Source: Anaerolineae bacterium
GTDB taxonomy: Bacteria; Chloroflexota; Anaerolineae; UBA1429
NCBI GenBank assembly: GCA_007118555.1
Contig: SKRJ01000037.1
Coordinates: 1 to 5,192, forward strand
DNA: 5,192 nucleotides
Direction: 5' to 3'
The position numbers were made by a program, and so were the translations under genes. Shown one piece after another: positions 1-5,192 of the stretch. Each line of letters begins with the position of its first letter. Within the stretch, counting starts at the first letter, position 1. Under the pieces are notes generated by a model. That model saw only the letters and a list, made by a program, of their open reading frames with translations. It made no database searches and had not been told where the DNA came from.

Positions 1-21
1 GACGGATGCAAAGGAGATGCC

Positions 22-459
22 ATGGATCCGACGAACAATGCCCCCGATACCTCCGAGGAAGCATTTACGCTGCGCGATCTGCAGCCCTGGAACGATCCTG
101 AGAGCACCACCGAGAACGAGCGCCTGCTGGGCGGCCTGTGCTATGTGAGCCAGATTCTGGTGCCTTTGCTGCTGCCCATTGTCTTGCTGCTCACCGATGA
201 GGCCAGGCAGAGCCAGTTCCTGCGCTACCATGCTGTGCACAGTCTGGCCCTGCTCGCGGTCAGCTTTGTCTATTCGCTTTTTGCCGGGTTTGGGACCCTG
301 CTGATGGTGATCGTGGCCGGTTGCCTGCTCTGTTTCGCCTGGGTGCTCTTTTTGCCGCCCCTGATCATGATGATCTACTATGGGTGGCAGGCCTTTGTGG
401 GACGGGCGCCCGTCATCCCCTGGGTGACCGAGACGCTACAGAACCAGAACCTGCTCTAG
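22..459 (+). CDS. Small integral membrane protein, Tic20/DUF4870-like
   Basis: A 145-residue protein with a hydrophilic, acidic N-terminus (residues 1-35) followed by a hydrophobic core. Likely membrane segments are at about 40-58, 70-90 and 92-120; the last is long enough to be two helices or a helix hairpin. A polar turn with the pattern TDEARQSQFLRYHAVHS (residues 58-74) separates the first two. This 'charged loop, then R-Y/E-H-A-x-x-S/A' pattern between helices is what I associate with the DUF4870/Tic20-like family, whose role in bacteria is not established. There is no cleavable signal peptide. The ATG is preceded by AAGGAG at 11-16 with 5 bases of spacing, which fixes the start. It lies upstream of recJ but is separated from it by 101 bases holding a strong promoter, so the two need not be co-transcribed. 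No terminator is evident after its TAG. The membrane location is well supported; the family name is from memory of the pattern. Confidence 0.85.
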   Translation: MDPTNNAPDTSEEAFTLRDLQPWNDPESTTENERLLGGLCYVSQILVPLLLPIVLLLTDEARQSQFLRYHAVHSLALLAVSFVYSLFAGFGTLLMVIVAGCLLCFAWVLFLPPLIMMIYYGWQAFVGRAPVIPWVTETLQNQNLL

Positions 460-490
460 GCCCCAAGCTGATCGGCCGTCGCCCCGAGGT

Positions 491-519
491 TTGGCTCTGG
501 TTTCTGGCCGGCCTATAAT
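491..519 (+). promoter_or_regulatory. Sigma70-type promoter of recJ
   Basis: The -10 box is a perfect TATAAT at 514-519. The -35 box is TTGGCT at 491-496 (4 of 6 matches to TTGACA), with an optimal 17-base spacer. Transcription should start near 526, giving a leader of about 35 bases to the recJ GTG at 561. The spacer ends with the 8-base palindrome GGCCGGCC (506-513) touching the -10 box. It could be a protein-binding site or simply GC-rich sequence. This is the best promoter in the window. Confidence 0.75.
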
Positions 520-520
520 G

Positions 521-539
521 GGCTCTGGCAGCAGGAGCC
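521..539 (+). repeat. Short inverted repeat at the recJ transcription start
   Basis: GGCTC (521-525) is matched by GAGCC (535-539), with 9 bases between the arms and one possible G-U pair on either side. It spans the predicted transcription start, so only part of the stem would be in the RNA. If real, it is more likely a DNA site such as an operator than an RNA hairpin. A 5-bp repeat can easily arise by chance in GC-rich DNA. Confidence 0.3.
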
Positions 540-560
540 TAACCAGGGTAGGGAGCAGGT

Positions 561-2282
561 GTGAGGAACGCGCAGGAATGGATTCTCAGGCGTCGAGTGC
601 CCACGGGCCTCATCCGTGAGTGTGCCACCAACGGGCTCAACCCCGTGCTGGCCAAGGTGCTCTGCGCGCGCGGCATGGATACCCCGGCCAAGATGCAGGC
701 CTTTTTGGCCGGCGAGGACCATGACCTCGGCGACCCGCTGGACATGGCCGACATGCGGCCCGCCATCGAGCGCATCCGGCGCGGCATCCTCTCGCACGAA
801 ACGATCGCGGTCTATGGCGACTTCGACGTAGACGGCGTCACCAGTACGGCGCTCCTCGTCTCCCTGCTGCGTGGGCTGGGTGGCAACGCCAGGCCCTATA
901 TCCCCGATCGCTTTGACGAAGGCTATGGCCTCAATGTCGATGCCCTGGACACGATTCGCGCCGAGGGGGTGACCCTCTGCATTGCCGTGGATTGCGGCGT
1001 GCGCTCGAACCACGAGGTGGCCCACGCCCAAGCCCGCGGCCTCGACATGATCATCGTCGACCATCACTCGGTGCCCTCCGAGTTGCCCGCGGCCGTGGCT
1101 GTCATCGACCCCAAGCGCCGCGACAGCGCCTATGCCTTTGCCGAGCTGGCCGGCGTGGGCGTGACGTACCAGCTTGGGCGCGCCCTGTGCGACGCCATGG
1201 GCGACACCGATGCGGGGCGCCGGATGATACGCCAGGTGGATGATTATCTAGACCTGGTGGCTCTGGGCACGGTGGCCGACATCGTGCCGCTGGAGAGCGA
1301 GAACCGCACGCTGGCGCGCTGGGGCCTCAACCGGCTTCGCTCGTCGCCCCGGCCGGGCCTGCTGGCCCTCATGGAGCAGTCGCGGGTGCAACCCGCCACC
1401 GTGGGCAGCATCGACGTGGCCTTTCGGCTGGCGCCGCGCCTCAATGCCGCTGGGCGCCTGGAGCACGCCCGTATCTCTTACGAGCTGCTGATGGCCGAGG
1501 ATCTGGGTGAGGCCCGTGGCCTGGCCGAGACGCTGGGGCACACCAACAACGAGCGCCAGGCCCTCTTGGAGGAGCAGGTTGCCGCCGCCATGGCGGGCCT
1601 GACCCAGGAGCCGCTGGGGCCCCTGTTGATCGTCGACGGCCCCGACTATCACGAGGGCATTGTCGGGCTGATCGCCAGCCGCCTGCGCGAGGCCTACTAC
1701 CGGCCGACGCTGGTGTTGCGGGCCGACGCCGAGACGGCGCGGGGCTCGGCGCGGAGCGTCGACGGCTTTCACATCACCGAGGCGCTGGATAGCTGCAGCG
1801 ATCTGCTGATGCGCTATGGCGGCCATGCCCAGGCGGCAGGCTTTACTCTGGCCAGTGACCGCCTGCCCGAGTTCCGGCAGCGCCTGCTGGACTATGCCGA
1901 GGAGCACCTGGATCAGAACGCGTTGACGCCCCGCCTGCTGGTGGATGCCATCGTCCCCCTCGGCGTGCTCACCCCCGATGTGGTCAGCGCCCTTGGCACC
2001 ATGGAGCCCTTTGGCCGTGGCAACCCCGAGCCGCTGCTGTCCTCGCTGGGCGCGCAGATCCGGAGCATCAACACCGTGGGCGTCGACGGCAAGCACCTGC
2101 GCCTCCTTGTGCGCCAGGCGAACGCGAGCCTGCCCTGCATCGCCTTTCGGCAGGGGGCGCTCTCGGAGCAGTTCCGTCCGGGCGATCGGATCGACCTGGT
2201 TTACCGCCCGTCGATGAACCACTGGCAGGGTCGCAGCACCCTGCAGCTCGTCGTCGAGGCGATACGCCCCGCCCGCGACTGA
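561..2282 (+). CDS. recJ: Single-stranded-DNA-specific exonuclease RecJ
   Basis: A 573-residue cytoplasmic nuclease that degrades single-stranded DNA 5' to 3'. In the known family it acts in RecF-pathway recombination, mismatch repair and stalled-fork processing. All DHH-superfamily motifs are present: motif I DFDVDG (87-92), motif II VDCG (Asp144), motif III DHH (167-169), and motif IV ending in ADIVPL (Asp240). RLNAAGR follows at 293-299. The DHHA1 half carries YHEGIVG (363-369), RGSARS (394-399) and GGHAQAAG (420-427). GRGNPEP (485-491) leads into the C-terminal OB-fold part (about 455-570), where DNA is bound. The length equals that of typical bacterial RecJ (E. coli 577), so it is complete, with no key residue missing. 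The start is GTG at 561, preceded by GGGAG (551-555) with 5 bases of spacing; the protein begins in the usual 'W-x-L/x' N-terminal manner (MRNAQEWILR). It has its own promoter upstream and a candidate terminator right after the stop, suggesting a single-gene unit. Confidence 0.97.
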   Translation: MRNAQEWILRRRVPTGLIRECATNGLNPVLAKVLCARGMDTPAKMQAFLAGEDHDLGDPLDMADMRPAIERIRRGILSHETIAVYGDFDVDGVTSTALLVSLLRGLGGNARPYIPDRFDEGYGLNVDALDTIRAEGVTLCIAVDCGVRSNHEVAHAQARGLDMIIVDHHSVPSELPAAVAVIDPKRRDSAYAFAELAGVGVTYQLGRALCDAMGDTDAGRRMIRQVDDYLDLVALGTVADIVPLESENRTLARWGLNRLRSSPRPGLLALMEQSRVQPATVGSIDVAFRLAPRLNAAGRLEHARISYELLMAEDLGEARGLAETLGHTNNERQALLEEQVAAAMAGLTQEPLGPLLIVDGPDYHEGIVGLIASRLREAYYRPTLVLRADAETARGSARSVDGFHITEALDSCSDLLMRYGGHAQAAGFTLASDRLPEFRQRLLDYAEEHLDQNALTPRLLVDAIVPLGVLTPDVVSALGTMEPFGRGNPEPLLSSLGAQIRSINTVGVDGKHLRLLVRQANASLPCIAFRQGALSEQFRPGDRIDLVYRPSMNHWQGRSTLQLVVEAIRPARD

Positions 2283-2310
2283 GCCAGCAACGACATCGGC
2301 TGGCATTTTC
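2283..2310 (+). terminator. Candidate intrinsic terminator after recJ
   Basis: A perfect 6-bp stem, GCCAGC (2283-2288) with GCTGGC (2299-2304), starts directly after the recJ TGA. It is followed by ATTTTC (2305-2310), a short T run. The 10-base loop could close further through CGA/TCG pairing. The T tract is short, so termination may be only partial. Its placement between recJ and the next promoter (starting at 2321) supports the call. Confidence 0.5.
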
Positions 2311-2320
2311 TACCCAGGGT

Positions 2321-2349
2321 TGGACAGGGGCGTCTCGACACGCTATATT
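2321..2349 (+). promoter_or_regulatory. Sigma70-type promoter of nadE
   Basis: The -35 box TGGACA (2321-2326, 5 of 6 matches) and the -10 box TATATT (2344-2349, 5 of 6) are separated by exactly 17 bases. The predicted start near 2356 leaves a leader of about 75 bases before the nadE TTG. A small perfect stem, TGCGG (2358-2362) with CCGCA (2370-2374), could form at the very 5' end of the RNA. With no clear promoter before glnA, this one may serve both genes. Confidence 0.65.
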
Positions 2350-2418
2350 GAGCGCATTGCGGCCACGTTCCGCATGGCAGAGCCGTTGACTACCGGGTGG
2401 CACACATGAGCGCCCTAC

Positions 2419-2423
2419 GGAGG
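2419..2423 (+). promoter_or_regulatory. Strong ribosome binding site that fixes the nadE TTG start
   Basis: GGAGG lies 7 bases before TTG at 2431. The nearest in-frame ATG downstream is codon 24, which would remove conserved N-terminal helix sequence. The ATG at 2406 is in another frame and meets a stop after 10 codons. Confidence 0.75.
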
Positions 2424-2430
2424 TGTTTCG

Positions 2431-3228
2431 TTGCTTGACGCATTGCGCTTTGATCCGGCTCAGGAGACCGACCGTATCGTCGCATGGCTGTCGCAACAGA
2501 TGCACGACGCGGGCTTTGGCCACGCCGTGTTGGGTGTCTCGGGCGGACTGGACTCGGCGCTGGTGGCTGCCCTGTGCGCACGGGCCCTGGGGCCGGACAA
2601 TGTGCACGGCATGATCCTGCCCCACGAGACGAGCAGCCCCCAGAGCATGGCTCATGGGCAAAAGCTGATCGAGCAGTTGGGCATCGCCTCGAGTCTTTTT
2701 GACATCACGCCCATGGTCGAGGCGCTTGTCGCCCGCGACCCGGAGATGAACAGCGTGCGCAGGGGCAATATCATGTCCCGCTGCCGCATGGTGACGCTGT
2801 ACGATCAGTCTGCGGCGTGGGACGCGCTGGTGATGGGCACCGGCAATCGCACCGAGATGCTGTTGGGCTATTTTACGCTGTATGGCGACAGCGCCGCCGC
2901 CCTGCGGCCCATCGCCCATCTGTACAAGTACCAGGTGCGGACTCTAGCAACCTATCTGGGGCTGCCGGAAGAGATCGTCCACAAGGCGCCCAGCGCCGAC
3001 CTGTGGGCGGGCCAGACCGACGAGGGGGACCTGGGGTTCAGCTATGACGAGGCGGACCAGATTCTCTATCTCCTCACCGAGGCGGGCCTGAGCGAGCGCA
3101 AGGCCGCCGAGCTCGGCTTTGCGCCCGAGACGGTGCAGGCCGTCAGACGCCGCATGGAGCGCAACGCCTTTAAACGGAGCGAGCCGCCGCTCCTACCTAC
3201 GATTGCCCAGGCGACTGGGCATCCCTAG
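2431..3228 (+). CDS. nadE: NH3-dependent NAD+ synthetase
   Basis: A 265-residue cytoplasmic enzyme that converts deamido-NAD+, ATP and ammonia to NAD+, the last step of NAD biosynthesis. The ATP-pyrophosphatase P-loop is SGGLDS at 37-42. Family blocks follow in order: RRGNIMSRCRM (110-120), GTGNRTE (136-142), LLGYFTLYGD (144-153), PI-x-x-LYKYQVR (160-170), PSADLWAGQTDE (187-198) and the C-terminal N-x-x-KRSEPP (245-253). The length matches the short ammonia-using type (E. coli NadE 275). There is no N-terminal nitrilase-like glutaminase domain, so it should depend on free ammonia. The DLWAGQTDE block has Ala where many homologues have Pro, a mild variant. The start is TTG, chosen on the strong GGAGG upstream. 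It is followed 94 bases later by glutamine synthetase in the same direction, the other ammonia-consuming ATP-dependent enzyme here. Its last codons are part of a hairpin (3204-3221). Confidence 0.95.
   Translation: MLDALRFDPAQETDRIVAWLSQQMHDAGFGHAVLGVSGGLDSALVAALCARALGPDNVHGMILPHETSSPQSMAHGQKLIEQLGIASSLFDITPMVEALVARDPEMNSVRRGNIMSRCRMVTLYDQSAAWDALVMGTGNRTEMLLGYFTLYGDSAAALRPIAHLYKYQVRTLATYLGLPEEIVHKAPSADLWAGQTDEGDLGFSYDEADQILYLLTEAGLSERKAAELGFAPETVQAVRRRMERNAFKRSEPPLLPTIAQATGHP
3204..3221 (+). other. Perfect hairpin with GNRA tetraloop over the nadE 3' end
   Basis: TGCCCAG (3204-3210) pairs perfectly with CTGGGCA (3215-3221) around a GCGA loop, which fits the very stable GNRA class. It lies inside the last codons of nadE, just before the TAG at 3226-3228. 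No T run follows, so it is not a standard intrinsic terminator. It may protect the nadE message end or slow transcription. The pairing is seen directly; the function is inference. Confidence 0.45.
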
Positions 3229-3252
3229 TCGCTACGAGACCCTGATGGGCAA

Positions 3253-3281
3253 GCCGATCCTCGCGTGAGCAACGGATCGGC
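3253..3281 (+). repeat. 8-bp inverted repeat in the nadE-glnA intergenic region
   Basis: GCCGATCC (3253-3260) and GGATCGGC (3274-3281) are perfect inverted copies with 13 bases between them. There is no T tract after it. It sits 42-70 bases before the glnA start, in a region with no good sigma70 promoter and no TGGCAC-N5-TTGCA sigma54 box. It could be a regulator-binding site for glnA or a transcript hairpin. Confidence 0.45.
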
Positions 3282-3322
3282 GCCGCAGAATGGATTCGTA
3301 CATTCAACCCTGGGAGTGACCA

Positions 3323-4654
3323 ATGAGCGAGTGGACACGGGACGAGATCATTCGGGCGTGCCATGAAGAGGACGTGCGCTTTTTGAACCTGCAGTTCAGC
3401 GACATTGTCGGGCTGGTCAAGAGCATTACGCTGTCGGTGAGCCAGATCGAGCATGTGCTGGACGACGGGGTCTGGTTCGATGGCTCGTCGATCCAGGGGT
3501 TTGCCCGCGTCAGCGAGAGCGACATGTACCTGTTCCCCGACCTGTCCACCTTTGCCATCATCCCGTGGAGCGTTGGCGCCGACAAGACGGCGCGCCTGGT
3601 CTGCGACGTGTTCACCCCCGATGGAGAGCCCTTTGCGGGCGCCCCGCGCACAGCGCTCATCTCGGCTCTGCAAGAGGCCGAGCGCTTGGGCTACCGGTAT
3701 CTGGTGGGGCCCGAGCTCGAGTTCTTTTTGTTCGAGACCGACGAAAGGGGCCTGCCGGCCGTGGCCGCCATCCACGATCAGGCCGGCTATTTCGACGCCA
3801 CGTCGGATCGCGGCATGCTCGTGCGGCAGGCCATGTCGGCGGCGCTGGAGGTCTTTGACATCGAGGTGCTCACCGGCCACCACGAGGGCGCCCCGGGCCA
3901 GCACGAGATCGACTTTCGCTATCAGGATGCCCTCAAGGCGGCCGACAGCGCCGTGACGTTCAAGTACGTTCTCAAGGCAGTGGCCCAGCAGCACGGGCTC
4001 TATGCCACCTTCATGCCCAAGCCCATCGAGGGCATCAACGGCTCGGGGATGCACGTGCATCAAAATCTGGCCGACATCACGACGGGCAAGAACCTCTTTT
4101 CGGATCCTTCCGACGCGTACGGGCTCTCCAAGCTGGCCAAGCATTTTATGGCGGGCCAACTCTACCACGCCCGCGCCATGAGCGTGGTGCTGGCGCCGCT
4201 GGTCAACTCCTACAAGCGTCTGGTACCGGGCTATGAGGCGCCCGTGTACGTGAGTTGGGCCCACATCAACCGTTCGGCGCTGATTCGCATCCCGCGCGCC
4301 CGTAGCACCGAGTCGGTTCGCCTGGAGCTGCGTTGTCCCGATCCATCCTGCAACCCCTATCTGGCGCTGGCGGTCATGCTGCATTGCGGCCTCGACGGGA
4401 TCAAGAACGAGATGTCGCTGCCCGACCCCAGCGAGGAGGATCTGTACGAGGCCGAATGGGCGCGGGTGGGGCTGGAGACATTGCCCGGCTCGCTCAAAGA
4501 GGCGATCGACGCGGCGGCGGATAGCCCCATCATCCAGCGCGCCCTCGGTCCCCACATCTTTGAGCGCTATCTGGACGCCAAGAACCTGGAGTGGGATGCC
4601 TATCGGGTCGCGGTCACCGACTGGGAGTTGGAGCGGTACTTTCGTATCTACTGA
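3323..4654 (+). CDS. glnA: Type I glutamine synthetase (GSI-alpha class)
   Basis: A 443-residue cytoplasmic enzyme, dodecameric in the known family, that joins glutamate and ammonia with ATP to make glutamine. The beta-grasp N-domain holds DGSSIQGF (53-60). Metal and active-site residues are visible: GPELEFFLF (Glu131, Glu133), HHEGAPGQHEID (Glu188, Glu195), NGSGMHVH (His244), NSYKRLVPGYEAP (flap Glu305), NRSALIRIP (Arg317, Arg322) and LELRCPDP (Glu335, Arg337), then NPYLALA. The length matches GSI-alpha (B. subtilis 444) and lacks the roughly 25-residue insertion of the beta class. The adenylylation motif NLYDLP is replaced by DLYEAE (373-378), so control by adenylylation is unlikely. Arg62, the residue tied to glutamine feedback inhibition in B. 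subtilis GS, is conserved without gaps. The ATG has GGGAG (3312-3316) 6 bases upstream. It lies downstream of nadE and is convergent with the zinc-ribbon gene, 17 bases apart, with no terminator seen between them. Confidence 0.97.
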   Translation: MSEWTRDEIIRACHEEDVRFLNLQFSDIVGLVKSITLSVSQIEHVLDDGVWFDGSSIQGFARVSESDMYLFPDLSTFAIIPWSVGADKTARLVCDVFTPDGEPFAGAPRTALISALQEAERLGYRYLVGPELEFFLFETDERGLPAVAAIHDQAGYFDATSDRGMLVRQAMSAALEVFDIEVLTGHHEGAPGQHEIDFRYQDALKAADSAVTFKYVLKAVAQQHGLYATFMPKPIEGINGSGMHVHQNLADITTGKNLFSDPSDAYGLSKLAKHFMAGQLYHARAMSVVLAPLVNSYKRLVPGYEAPVYVSWAHINRSALIRIPRARSTESVRLELRCPDPSCNPYLALAVMLHCGLDGIKNEMSLPDPSEEDLYEAEWARVGLETLPGSLKEAIDAAADSPIIQRALGPHIFERYLDAKNLEWDAYRVAVTDWELERYFRIY

Positions 4655-4671
4655 GCAGCGCGCAACCTGAC

Positions 4672-4944
4672 CTAGCTCGAGGGCTTGGCCTTGCGCCAGG
4701 TGTTGATCTGCTCTTTGGACGTCACGGACGCGGCACGGTTGGCCTGGGCCTGATCGTGGGCGACCTGGCCGGGATCGGGCCCGGACGGCCCGGACACGGC
4801 AAAGCTCGACGGCACCCGGCGGGTCTCCTCGCCCTCACAGCGGGGGCAAGCGGGCGCTGTAGCCTCTTGTGCGGCGGCAATACTGCGATAGAATTGCGCA
4901 AAGCGATGGCCGCAGTCGTCGCATCGGTATTCGTAGGTGGGCAT
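4672..4944 (-). CDS. FmdB-family zinc-ribbon protein
   Basis: A 90-residue protein starting MPTYEYRCDDCGHRF, the hallmark of the FmdB/CxxC_CxxC_SSSS family. Two CxxC pairs (Cys8/Cys11 and Cys33/Cys36) should bind one zinc. RRVPSSF (42-48) follows the second pair, as usual for the family, and then comes a polar tail (50-90) rich in Gly, Pro, Ser, Ala and Gln. The family is named after a presumed regulator of formamidase genes in Methylophilus, but the molecular role of most members is unknown. I chose the ATG at 4944 because the family begins at this MPTYEY and because GGAGGA (4953-4948 on this strand) sits just upstream. An in-frame GTG at 4968 would add 8 atypical residues. It is divergent from the dehydrogenase gene at 5055 and has its own promoter at 5002-5030. 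The tail and the full DNA or protein partner are not identifiable from sequence. Confidence 0.9.
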   Translation of the reverse strand: MPTYEYRCDDCGHRFAQFYRSIAAAQEATAPACPRCEGEETRRVPSSFAVSGPSGPDPGQVAHDQAQANRAASVTSKEQINTWRKAKPSS

Positions 4945-4964
4945 GGGTCCTCCGCCCTCGCGGG

Positions 4965-4979
4965 GCACTGCCCCAGTGC
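4965..4979. repeat. Inverted repeat in the divergent intergenic region
   Basis: GCACTG (4965-4970) and CAGTGC (4974-4979) are perfect inverted copies around CCC. An alternative stem, GGGGC/GCCCC (4962-4966 with 4970-4974), overlaps it. It lies in the 5' leader of the minus-strand zinc-ribbon gene, 20 bases above its ATG, and 75 bases before the divergent dehydrogenase start. It could be an operator or a leader hairpin affecting access to the ribosome site. A second, weaker repeat, TCGTA/TACGA (4984-4988 and 4998-5002), lies beside it. Confidence 0.4.
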
Positions 4980-5001
4980 ATGGTCGTATCGGTCAGGTAC
5001 G

Positions 5002-5030
5002 ATGATAGCAGGCAATGGCCGGACGGCCAA
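5002..5030 (-). promoter_or_regulatory. Sigma70-type promoter of the FmdB-family gene
   Basis: On the minus strand, -35 TTGGCC (5030-5025, 4 of 6 matches) and -10 TATCAT (5007-5002, 5 of 6) are separated by exactly 17 bases. Transcription would start near 4995, giving a leader of about 50 bases that contains the GCACTG inverted repeat. The -35 begins TTGGC, like the recJ promoter. The dehydrogenase on the other strand has no equally good promoter within this region. Confidence 0.55.
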
Positions 5031-5054
5031 GTGAACGATTTACGGGAGGCAAGC

Positions 5055-5192
5055 ATGCGCGCAGCCGTGTATCATGGGGTGGGCGAAATAGAGATCATGG
5101 AACGACCCATGCCGGTCCCCGGGCCCGGCGACGTGCTTGTGCGCGTGGCCGCCTGCGGCGTGTGCGGCACCGATCACCATATCTACCACGGC
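5055..5192 (+). CDS. Zinc-dependent medium-chain alcohol/polyol dehydrogenase, N-terminal part
   Basis: Only the first 46 codons are in the window; the reading frame stays open to the last base. The translation starts MRAAVYHGVGEIEIMERP, then VPGPGDVLVRVAACGVCGTDHH, ending IYHG. This is the start of the GroES-like domain of the medium-chain dehydrogenase/reductase superfamily. Cys37 in the CGVCGTD block matches the first catalytic zinc ligand of zinc-dependent members, and the following TDHHIYHG resembles the alcohol, threonine and sorbitol dehydrogenase branches. These oxidise an alcohol with NAD(P)+ in the cytoplasm, but the substrate cannot be told from this fragment. The ATG is preceded by GGGAGG (5044-5049) with 5 bases of spacing. 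It is divergent from the zinc-ribbon gene, with 110 bases between their start codons. Truncation is due to the window edge, not a defect. Confidence 0.92.
   Translation, partial: MRAAVYHGVGEIEIMERPMPVPGPGDVLVRVAACGVCGTDHHIYHG

Noticed and set aside
513..1067. Open frame of 184 codons on the minus strand opposite the recJ 5' half
   Set aside because: It is antisense to RecJ motifs I to III and has no protein-family features.
1248..2306. Open frame of 352 codons on the minus strand opposite recJ
   Set aside because: It is low-complexity, rich in Gln, Gly, Ala and Arg, has no family pattern, and overlaps the conserved recJ catalytic and DHHA1 regions; it is a codon-bias shadow.
2406..2438. Possible 10-codon leader peptide before nadE
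   Set aside because: It has no good ribosome site of its own, no repeated regulatory codons, and no attenuator-like hairpin pair next to it.
2068..2919. Open frame of 283 codons on the minus strand spanning the recJ-nadE gap
   Set aside because: It crosses the recJ terminator and nadE promoter and lies opposite two well-supported genes; no domain is seen.
3229..3322. Glutamine-sensing riboswitch or sigma54 promoter before glnA
   Set aside because: I saw neither the conserved core of known glutamine-binding RNAs nor a GG/GC-type -24/-12 pair; only the inverted repeat at 3253-3281 is supported.
3197..4555. Open frame of 452 codons on the minus strand opposite glnA
   Set aside because: It mirrors the glnA codons in a GC3-rich gene, its product has no recognisable domain, and glnA is unmistakable on the other strand.
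4655..4671. Bidirectional terminator between glnA and the zinc-ribbon gene
   Set aside because: The 17-base gap contains no inverted repeat or T/A run.
4867..4894. Possible plus-strand promoter (TTGTGC-16-TAGAAT) upstream of the dehydrogenase
   Set aside because: It lies inside the zinc-ribbon coding region about 160 bases from the dehydrogenase start, and the -35 matches poorly (3 of 6).
4591..5034. Open frame of 147 codons on the plus strand over the zinc-ribbon gene
   Set aside because: It overlaps the end of glnA and lies opposite the clear FmdB-type protein with its CxxC pairs; its Gly/Ala-rich product is typical of an antisense shadow.

Overview
The window is ordinary, densely coded bacterial chromosome with high G+C content and strong GC3 bias. 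The strong bias produces long shadow ORFs on the opposite strand. It holds five complete genes and one partial gene, each with a Shine-Dalgarno sequence. I see no mobile element, CRISPR array, tRNA, rRNA or phage gene. The mix of a Tic20/DUF4870-like membrane protein, an alpha-type glutamine synthetase, an ammonia-only NAD synthetase and an FmdB zinc ribbon is reminiscent of Chloroflexota (Anaerolineae-like). That assignment is an impression from protein style and was not tested by any search.

Layout, left to right. (1) 22-459 (+): small three- to four-helix membrane protein of the Tic20/DUF4870 type. (2) 491-519: strong sigma70-type promoter with a perfect TATAAT, leading into recJ (561-2282, +), the single-strand-specific 5'-3' DNA exonuclease with all catalytic motifs intact. 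(3) Just after the recJ stop lies a candidate intrinsic terminator (2283-2310), then a second good sigma70-type promoter (2321-2349). This promoter drives nadE (2431-3228, +), which begins with TTG. (4) Two perfect hairpins (3204-3221 and 3253-3281) sit between nadE and glnA (3323-4654, +). I see no convincing promoter there, so glnA may be read from the nadE promoter or from one I cannot recognise. (5) On the minus strand, convergent with glnA, is a 90-residue FmdB-type zinc-ribbon protein (4672-4944). It has its own promoter (5002-5030), which lies in a 110-bp region shared with the divergent gene. (6) At the right edge is the start of a zinc-dependent medium-chain dehydrogenase (5055-5192, +, cut by the window).

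Functionally, recJ is a DNA repair gene that appears to be its own transcription unit. nadE and glnA both consume free ammonia with ATP, one making NAD+ and the other glutamine, so they form a plausible nitrogen/cofactor pair. The glutamine synthetase looks like the feedback-inhibited GSI-alpha class: it keeps the Arg62 position and lacks the adenylylation motif. The FmdB protein and the dehydrogenase are divergently transcribed and may share regulation, but the sequence does not prove this. I did not find a novel biological system. The most notable points are the tandem hairpins before glnA and the inverted repeats in the divergent region.
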